From Megalobrama amblycephala (lineage: Eukaryota; Chordata; Actinopteri; Cypriniformes; Xenocyprididae), in contig NC_063050.1 of NCBI RefSeq assembly GCF_018812025.1, positions 5,985,547 through 6,049,546 of the forward strand: a stretch of DNA of 64,000 nt, in the 5' to 3' direction. Of this stretch, positions 57,839-64,000 are shown piece after piece. How positions within the stretch are numbered: position 1 is the stretch's first letter; each line of letters begins with the position of its first letter. The translations under genes were made by a program, and so were the position numbers. The notes under the pieces are model-generated. The model ran no database searches. It was not told the DNA's origin and worked only from the letters and a program-made list of their open reading frames with translations.

Positions 57839-58435
57839 TTAAATGAATGCAGCAAAGAGGCTGCACACAATCCCTGTCTGTGTTGCCGCGGCCGTTCCCC
57901 TGCGTACTTCAGCACTTTTAAAGAGCAAGTCCCTGAAAGAGCTTACACAAGTAGAGCTTGCATTTCCTGCAAAGGGGCAGAGTCCCAGTGCCACTGCCAA
58001 GTTCCAATCCTTCTCAGAGGGTTGCTGCAGGTAGTGGCACTGGTGATCTGAGGATAACAATGAGCGCACTTCCTTCGGGGGAAACAACCTGCTAGGAACC
58101 CTCACGTTTCGGATACATAGTTAACCCTCATTCCCTGAAGGAAGGAACGTCGCCACAGTCGCTATACCCCACTGAAGCTCCCACCTAACATGTTTGGCTC
58201 CTCAGTAAAAACTTGAAAATGCAACGCACCTGCTGCTCATTAAATACCTGCACTGCGAGGCGAGCAGCTGCTGCATATGATTGCATGCCAATGTGCACTG
58301 GCTCGTTTTAGTTACACTCGAAGCAGATTGGCCTCTCTAGCGAGATTCCTATTCATCAGTCTGTCCAATGTATGTCTCCATTCCTTCCTTCAGGGAACGA
58401 CGGTTACCTATGTAACCGAGACATTAATTTAGGGG
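57839..58435 (+). mobile_element. DIRS terminal remnant
   Basis: The block 58120-58170 (AACCCTCATTCCCTGAAGG) is repeated inverted at 58380-58430 (TTCAGGGAACGACGGTTACC). This is the same inner and outer arrangement as at the end of DIRS-1 (25753 and 26050). The flanking 57839-58105 may be coding remnant, but no motif was recognised. Confidence 0.5.
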
Positions 58436-59518
58436 CCGTTTACATGAATTAGGGCTTCACGATATATAGTTTTTGCATCAAAATCGCAATGTGCGCATAG
58501 GTCTAGTATAGGGATCGTTAATCTGTACAGACCAGACACCATGGGTCAAACCACACCTGATTCTCAGATTAATTGCAAAGTTTGACCATTGTAAAATTAA
58601 AGTTTTTCATTTGAATGTGTTTAGGTCCTGTCAGTTTAAACATTCATGATATTTTAAACCATTTGAGCGCACAAAGACGTGAAAGAGAACTTAATTCTGA
58701 ATTATGTGCACACACACAGACACAAAGAGCTGCGCAGATGCACATGAAGACCGCATGCCATTCTCTTCCACGTCTATTTGTGCTTTGACACATGCATGCA
58801 AAAATAATAGTCGAAATGCATGTAAAAGATCGACTATCCTCGTTAACACAATTGATTATGGCTTAGGTGAATGAAACAATTGAAAAAGAAAACTGGATGT
58901 ATAACAGTATTTCATATCCGCGCCACGCATTCTGCCTTAAAGTGACAGCAGCCTAATATTCCTGCTGCTTTGAATGTTAATAAAACAACAAAACACAAAG
59001 AGAAAAATCACTTTTGTAGCTTTAACACAGGTTAATTATGTTTCATTTATACAATGAAGAAAATGCAGTGCTATTTTATATTTGATTATTTAATTTATGT
59101 ATCTGAAAACTTACATGAAAATATAAAGCACTATTTATTTAATTTGTATCTTTGTTCTATTATATTTATCTATGCTTGTAATTTGTTCATTATTTTCTTT
59201 GCATATTCACTCACCTACAAAATCACCCCCCATCATCCTAGAATGATTAATTCTTTCCAAACAGAGCGATTCAAGTCATCTGGTGAATTTTTTTCACAAT
59301 ATATAATTGCAGAAAAACAAAATATCGAAATGTCAGTTTTTTCCAATTTTGTGCAGTGGTGCAGAGCAAATGGTGTTTTAATGGCCTTATAATGCAACAT
59401 TTGAAAAGATTTTGTGCAAGAAGTGCACGTTTTTGAAAAAACGTTTTCGAGCAGACTTTACGTAAATGATTTTAAAGTAGTATTGATACTTTTTTCATCT
59501 CAACTCACTGCCTCTCAT
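58436..59518. other. Gene A intron, no gene recognised
   Basis: AT-rich. It may include decayed DNA-transposon sequence (GGGGCCGTTTACATGAATTA near 58432, CGTTTTTGAAAAAACGTTTT near 59427), but no ends pair with a target duplication. Confidence 0.3.
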
Positions 59519-59632
59519 CTGAGGTCAGAGGTCACTGGTTCATCACTGAATAAAAGAGGAAGAGGCATTGACATGTCACTCTTCAAAAACACACAGCTGG
59601 GTTCTGGAGATGAAGATCTTTGACTCTTCCTC
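59519..59632 (-). CDS. N-terminal peptide-repeat exon with lost donor (gene A)
   Basis: A 114-bp, 38-codon exon with a good acceptor (tcaccag) and open frame (SQRSSSPEPSCVFLKSDMSM, then PLPLLFSDEPVTSDL). The base after the exon is A where all sister exons have G, so the donor reads AT instead of GT. It is therefore likely skipped; because it is phase 2 on both sides, skipping keeps the frame. It also has changes not shared with its sisters (Val-Phe-Leu, Pro-Leu-Leu), fitting relaxed constraint. Confidence 0.55.
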
Positions 59633-59758
59633 CTGGTGAATCTAAGATATAATGATTCATATACATCTTTAAAGTAATTAACACAATATTACTTATTCGG
59701 ATGATCTGTGATCTTTTACAAGTCAATCTATTATCTCCAGAATTAGACGATGTCTCAC

Positions 59759-59866
59759 CTGGGGTCAGAGGTCACTGGTTCATCACTGAATAAAGGAGGA
59801 AGAGGCATTGACATGTCACTCTTCAGAGACACACAGCTGGGTTCTGGAGATGACGATCTCTTCCTC
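59759..59866 (-). CDS. N-terminal peptide-repeat exon 2 of gene A
   Basis: A 108-bp exon with acceptor tcaccag and donor GTGAGA, phase 2 both sides. It encodes RKRSSSPEPSCVSLKSDMSM and then PLPPLFSDEPVTSDP, nearly identical to exon 5. Confidence 0.85.
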
Positions 59867-59983
59867 CTGGTGATATAATAATTTCATATACATATTAACA
59901 CAGTAATTAACACAATATTATTTGTTCAGATGATCTGTGATATTGTACAAGTCTATTGCCTCCAGCACTGGACAGTGTTTCAC

Positions 59984-60108
59984 CTGGGGTCAGAGGTCAC
60001 TGGTTCATCACTGAATAAAGGAGGAAGAGGCATTGACATGTCACTCTTCAGAGACACACAGCTGGGATCTGGAGATGACGATCTCTCACTGCTCTTTTGG
60101 TTCTCCAT
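59984..60108 (-). CDS. First coding exon of NLR gene A
   Basis: It starts at ATG 60108 (MENQKSSERSSSPDPSCV) and runs 125 nt to a GTGAAA donor in phase 2, ending DEPVTSDP. The start is supported by the matching start and 5' flank of gene B exon 1 at 8794. The body of this exon is itself one unit of the peptide repeat, preceded by MENQKSSE. Confidence 0.85.
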
Positions 60109-60786
60109 AATGAGAAACTGACTTCAGACCTGCATGTAAAACACTGAGAAGAAACACAATTTTCAATACTATACACACAATGACATTCTAGAGTATTCTG
60201 TGCTTCAGACTTAGTAGCAGCAGTTTGTGGCCGATCCTTTTCTTAGTACATAAATTGATGGTTTACTCTAGCGTGGAAGAATTTGTCAGTTGAGATCAAC
60301 TGATTTTCTGTTTACCAATATTTTGTCCTGATATTTAAGCATTTTCCCATAATCAGATATCAGTTCTTTAATATCAGATTCAGGATAAACACCACCAACA
60401 CCATTACGAAATATCATGATAATAAACATTAACAATACTGTTACCCACCAACCATTTAAAATGCACAACACCGCTATATGCTGTACACTAATGTAAACAA
60501 GCCCAACACACGTGAGAAGCGCATTGGGGAACAAGTGAAGAATGATGTGCTGAATGAAAATGCACATTCACTCCCTGACAGCAGAAATGCAGCGGTTACC
60601 CCGATAACCCCCATAAATAAAGCAGCTGCACTACTACAGTATTTAAATTTTCATACAGCCATTCAGATTTTTGTTATCACTATGGTGTTCATATCAGCAC
60701 CAAATACTTAAAGACTTAAGGATATATTATAATATGGACTACAACATGCCCTAGATATTGAGTGAATATGTTCTGATTCTTCATTG
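60109..60786 (-). other. 5' flank of NLR gene A
   Basis: 60109-60300 is homologous to 8795-8990 upstream of gene B. It probably holds the 5' UTR or promoter, but no TATA box or upstream exon was identified. Confidence 0.4.
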
Positions 60787-61015
60787 TTCAGTCACACTTT
60801 ACAATAAGGCTCCATTATTTGACATTAGTTCATTCATTAGTTAATATAAACTGAGAATAAAGCATTTATAAATCTTTGTTAAAGATAATTTCAACATTTA
60901 ATAACACTTTATTAAAATCAAAAGTTCTTTGTACACTGTAACTGTAATATTTAATGGATCTTAAGCTAGAAATAATTTTCAGTTGCAATTTTAACTAAGT
61001 TTAATAAAGAATAAT
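60787..61015. repeat. Dispersed fish repeat (CACTTTACAATAAGG type)
   Basis: It starts CACACTTTACAATAAGGCTC and contains ATTAGTTCATTCATTAGTTAA. It is related by its end sequence to the MITE at 1959-2348 and shares an internal block with 16545-16600. Confidence 0.45.
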
Positions 61016-61054
61016 ATCTCCTGTAACAAATGTACCTATTGCTATTAACGTCTT

Positions 61055-61520
61055 GGTTATGTACAGTATGTAACCCTCGTTACCTGATGAAGGGAACAGA
61101 GATGTACGTCAGTAGTGACCGAAAAATTGGGATATTGCCCTATCAGCTTCGAGTGAAACTAAAGAAGCCAATGGAATTGGTGTGCAATATTTGCATAATG
61201 CCCCCACCAGGTGGGTATAAATACAGAAGCGGATGCAATGGCACTCTGTTTTTCACTGAGGAGACAACCTTGAGTCTGCGCTGTCCGGGTGACCAAGTCC
61301 AGTTCCATAACAAGACAAGAGATCCTCTGTCCCAGTTAACCCGAAGACCCAACCAGCTAAGGTGAGCAAACACCATGTCCCAGTGTTCGCACAACTGCGC
61401 AAGCTGGCCAGAATAAGCCAGTCATCAAGGTAGTTGAGAATGCGAACGCCCTGCTCCTTGAGCGGAACAATGTCCGCCTCCGCAACCTTCGTAAAGATGC
61501 AGGGCGACAGGGCCAGCCCT
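61055..61520 (-). mobile_element. DIRS remnant with terminal repeat and RT piece (DIRS-4)
   Basis: 61060-61250 is terminal-repeat-like (GTATGTAACCCTCGTTACC, and GGTGGGTATAAATACAGAAG with a TATA box). Next to it on the minus strand is an RT fragment with LSPCIFTKVAEAD and VRILNYLDDWLILAS, including the catalytic LDD. It is fused directly to BEL/Pao sequence near 61515. Confidence 0.65.
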
Positions 61521-62820
61521 GTCATGCTTTGCAGAATTACTTTCACTATGTTGCGCCTTGATGTTACTGGGGCTGCTGAGCCAAAAGTATGCAGCGTGAA
61601 CGTTTCTTGTTTAATCACAGGTAATTTCAAAGCTCTTACTGTGTTTTCACTGATGAAGCTTCTCCGACTATCCAGTAAGCAGCGAATGCTTTTACGTCCA
61701 CCAGGTCCATCTACCCATGGTCTTACAGTCTGAAGCAGCACGGTGTTGTTCTGTTTAGTGGGCTGTATCTTAACAGAATGTGAAGCAGAAGAAGAAACTG
61801 CATTGTCTTTGTCATCAGCATCTGAAGTGTGCGTTTCTCTTTTCTCACACACAGCACTATGATGTCTGCCTCCACACGCATTACAGCACACTTTGGCCTT
61901 ACAGAATCTTGCAATGTGCTTTGGCCCAAGACAAACAAAGCATTGTCCCCTTTTGATTCATTTTTCTTTTTGTGCAGCAATGTCAGTTTCTAGACACAGT
62001 TCTGTTTTGTGTGCTGGCAGTTCTGTATTCTTTGACTGGTGGTTTGCAGTACTGCAGCTGACGGCATGTGATGCTTTTTCTGCCTCATTTCAATTGATGT
62101 GTCTGGCCTTTTAAATGGTTTGTGATAACTCTGACTGTCTTTGGAATACGGATCTGCACTTCACATTAATCGTAAAGCTGTCTCAGAGCAGCGACATCAT
62201 GTGATTTCTTTACTGGGCAGAGATTCAGCAACTTATTCATATGCGCGTTAATGAGCAGATCCTTTCTTCCGAACCGGTTCTGAAGCAGATTGATCGCGTG
62301 ATCATAATTGCCGTCTGTCATCATCAGTCCCGCTATTGCCTTTGAAGCAGCGCCGGTTCAGCGCGTCATTTTTGTGAATAGCGGTTTCAAACTGATTCCA
62401 AAAGTCTTGCCACAAGCTAATTTCACCGCTAAACTTGCTGATTATTAACTTGGGTAACTTAACTGTTTGTCCGCGCTGCGAGGGCTCTGCGTCACTCGGC
62501 CTGCTGCTGTTGTCCCGGTTTCTCTGCATCACGCGCTTCACGCGAGCCTTCGCGCTGATGATTCGCCCTCCATATTCCTCGACATCCGCGACTTCATTCT
62601 CCAGATCATCAGTGTCTATCCGTTCCTCTATTTCATGGTCTAACTCCAGCAGCGTTCCCTCTTTTGCAGATAACAGGGCTAACAGTTCAATTAATCTGTC
62701 GATGATTGGATCTTCCTTGCTAACCTCTGTTTCGATGACTTGCAAAAGTCTCGTGGTGGAACCGCGCACAGCTCTCCGTTTTCTGAGTAGTCTTTCAAGT
62801 CGCTCCGCCATTTCGGACAT
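61510..62820 (-). pseudogene. BEL/Pao retrotransposon gag and protease region
   Basis: Gag starts at ATG 62820 (MSEMAERLERLLRKRRAV) and has the DUF1759-like KLPKLIISKFSGEISLWQ and FWNQFETAIHKND. A frame change near 62340 leads on through DHAINLLQNRFGRKD. The frame from 61891 then has a CCHC-like CCNACGGRHHSAVC and a protease-like CLLDSRRSFISENTV, in which the active-site Gly after Asp-Ser is lost (DSR). Pol beyond is missing. The organisation is BEL/Pao; the element is inactive. Confidence 0.7.
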
Positions 62821-62856
62821 TGCTTGCTAGTTATCCCTGGTTTCGGCACCAAAGAT

Positions 62857-63050
62857 TGTTGTGTCTTTTCTTCTTAGTAAGCAATAATGACCACTGACAA
62901 CTTGAATTAAAATAAACAAACTGTTTACTGAAGTCTATGAACTGGATAACACAGATTCAGCGCATACACATTGAATCAGTCACATGTTCTTACTACGCGC
63001 TCTTACTTGCCCACTATGCATTATGGGTAGACATTTCTTAAAGCTGAACA
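62857..63050 (-). mobile_element. Putative BEL/Pao 5' LTR and primer binding site
   Basis: On the minus strand a segment from TGTTCAGC to CACAACA (about 194 bp) is followed 4-5 nt later by TTTGGTGCCGAAACC, a primer-binding-site-like sequence, and then the gag start. The outer boundary is inferred from TG...CA ends only, because the second LTR is absent. Confidence 0.5.
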
Positions 63051-63257
63051 AACTAATATATGACAATTTAAAATGTATCCGATATTAGCATTAAACATTC
63101 TGTTATTGCTATTATTACTCTTATTAATTCACAACAGTATGTGCTTTTCAAGCCATCTCAAGATATGTAATTGACAGTAAAGTATATTACCTTTTTATGA
63201 CCTAAATGACCTTTTTAATGTTTTGGGAAAAAAAATGCTTGTCCAGTAAAAACAGTA
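63051..63257. other. No feature recognised
   Basis: Short AT-rich spacer. Confidence 0.4.
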
Positions 63258-63741
63258 ATAACAGTAAAAACAGTAATATTGCGAAATAGTATTACAAATT
63301 AAAACAGCTGTTTTTTACGGAGCCCCGGACATGCAAGAAAAAATAGTAAGCTAAATCGTGTGCACAATTTGTTAATTCGTTCCCTCGATTTACTAAAATG
63401 TGTGCACGATTTACTATTTTGTTCCCTCGATTTATATATCATGCACGACGAAATAGTAAATCATGCACACGATTAAGTAAATTGAGGGAACGAATTAGTA
63501 AATCGTTAGAACGATTTTTTTTTGTCATGTCATGTGCGGGGCTCCGTAGTTTTCAATGTGAATATATAGAAAAGTGTAATTTATTCCTGTGATCAAAGCT
63601 GAATTTTCAGCATCATTACTCCAGTCTTCAGTGTCACATATTAGAATGATTTCTGAAGGGTCATGTGACACTGAAGACTGGAGTAATGATGCTGATTTTG
63701 CTTATTTTGTAATACTATTTCACAATATTACTGTTTTTACT
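63258..63741. repeat. Foldback repeat of cyprinid type
   Basis: The outer arms at about 63262-63298 and 63702-63739 are inverted copies (CAGTAAAAACAGTAATATT against AATATTACTGTTTTTACTG). An inner stem pairs 63597-63636 with 63660-63700 (CATCATTACTCCAGTCTTCA against TGAAGACTGGAGTAATGATG). I recognise the family from cyprinid intergenic DNA. Its left half is interrupted by a second element. Confidence 0.75.
63317..63547. mobile_element. Palindromic MITE inserted in the foldback repeat
   Basis: The ends are ACGGAGCCCCGGACATG and, inverted, CATGTGCGGGGCTCCGT, bounded by T and A so that TA is a possible target. The inside is a ladder of related words (GATTTACTA, GTTCCCTCGATTTA, CATGCACACGATT) on both strands, making a long imperfect hairpin. 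Confidence 0.75.
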
Positions 63742-64000
63742 GCATTCAGCCTTGGTGAACAGAAGAGGCACGTTTCAATTGTACAATTACAATTGTAATG
63801 TTTCCAAACTTTTGATTGGTACTGTATTTTCTGCCTTATTATGTGATCTTTTTTTTAAATAATTTTTTAAACATTGTATAAAATACATGAGAACTTAATG
63901 CCCAAGTGTTTGTGGAAAAGTATTAGATATTGGTTATTGTTCAGCAGTGCCCTTACAAAAATAACCTACAGGAATCCTGCAGGAATATTATGCAGATTTC
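63742..64000. other. No feature recognised
   Basis: AT-rich sequence to the window edge. Confidence 0.4.

Larger units (their letters stand above)
17656..60108 (-). other. NLR gene A: NLRC3-like FISNA-NACHT-LRR-B30.2 gene (whole locus)
   Basis: This is the span of one multi-exon gene read on the minus strand. In order it holds the first exon, five N-terminal peptide-repeat exons, one FISNA-NACHT exon, four LRR exons, a 47-bp linker and a terminal B30.2 exon. Every junction I read is phase-compatible (phase 2 up to the linker, phase 1 into B30.2). Without the 59519-59632 exon, whose donor is AT rather than GT, the exons sum to 3831 nt: 1276 codons plus a stop. The architecture matches the large fish NLR family of cytosolic innate sensors: NACHT for nucleotide-driven oligomerisation, LRR and B30.2 for recognition. 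Introns hold most of the retroelements in the window. No frameshift or internal stop was seen, so a functional gene is plausible. Expression and exact exon usage are inferred. Confidence 0.85.

Noticed and set aside
59054..59392. A 112-codon plus frame with membrane-like segments
   Set aside because: AT-rich intron DNA readily gives Leu/Ile/Phe-rich frames; no family resemblance and no promoter or splice evidence.

Overview
The window looks like nuclear DNA of a cyprinid-type teleost. Coding sequence sits in short exons with vertebrate GT-AG splice sites. The only recognisable host genes belong to the fish-specific FISNA-NACHT-LRR-B30.2 family (NLRC3-like innate receptors). The rest is a dense fish repeat landscape: TTAA-flanked elements, hAT and Tc1 elements, DIRS elements with tyrosine recombinase, L2/CR1-like and L1/Tx1-like LINEs, BEL/Pao and Gypsy-type LTR elements, and foldback repeats with the GGGTGAACTA-type ends common in cyprinids.

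Host genes are all on the minus strand. NLR gene A runs from a start codon at 60108 to a stop at 17656. It has a first exon (59984-60108), up to five N-terminal peptide-repeat exons (59759-59866, 59519-59632, 57420-57536, 57206-57313, 56992-57099) and a large FISNA-NACHT exon (50636-52582). It continues with four 174-bp LRR exons (34919-35092, 34643-34816, 34369-34542, 22028-22201), a 47-bp linker exon (19331-19377) and a terminal PRY-SPRY/B30.2 exon (17656-18230). Splice phases agree throughout. Leaving out the repeat exon with a defective donor gives 3831 nt, i.e. 1276 codons plus a stop. The gene is stretched to about 42 kb because its introns are full of transposons.

Downstream (0-9 kb) lies a partial paralogue, gene B: a first exon (8721-8794), a degenerate peptide-repeat exon (6898-6993), a linker (4496-4542) and a B30.2 exon (3839-4413). 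It has no NACHT or LRR exon, yet all phases fit and give an open frame of 263 codons. A third linker plus B30.2 cassette lies at 2414-2460 and 1359-1933. The three B30.2 exons are each exactly 575 bp, all open. They are nearly identical in their C-terminal part and divergent in two internal blocks.

Mobile DNA by region. 0-9 kb: a TTAA foldback, a 390-bp hAT MITE and a 1.3-kb hAT element, the first two with readable empty sites in paralogous copies. 10.9-11.5 kb: a solo LTR. 13.4-14.2 kb: a tandem array. 18.4-21.8 kb: a TTAA element, a MITE and an L2 fragment. 23.4-26.1 kb: DIRS. 27.9-33.0 kb: a nearly full-length L2/CR1-like LINE with an SGNH-type ORF1. 37.3-39.9 kb: a second, deleted DIRS. 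40.3-42.1 kb: an LTR plus gag. 44.6-48.5 kb: an L1/Tx1-like LINE broken by a Tc1 and a hAT MITE. 54.4-56.8 kb: a third DIRS. 57.8-61.5 kb: DIRS remnants. 61.5-63.05 kb: a BEL/Pao element. 63.3-63.75 kb: nested foldbacks.

All repeat-class names come from recognition of motifs and termini by eye; no database search was possible. Exon boundaries come from reading splice sites and phases and have not been checked against transcripts.
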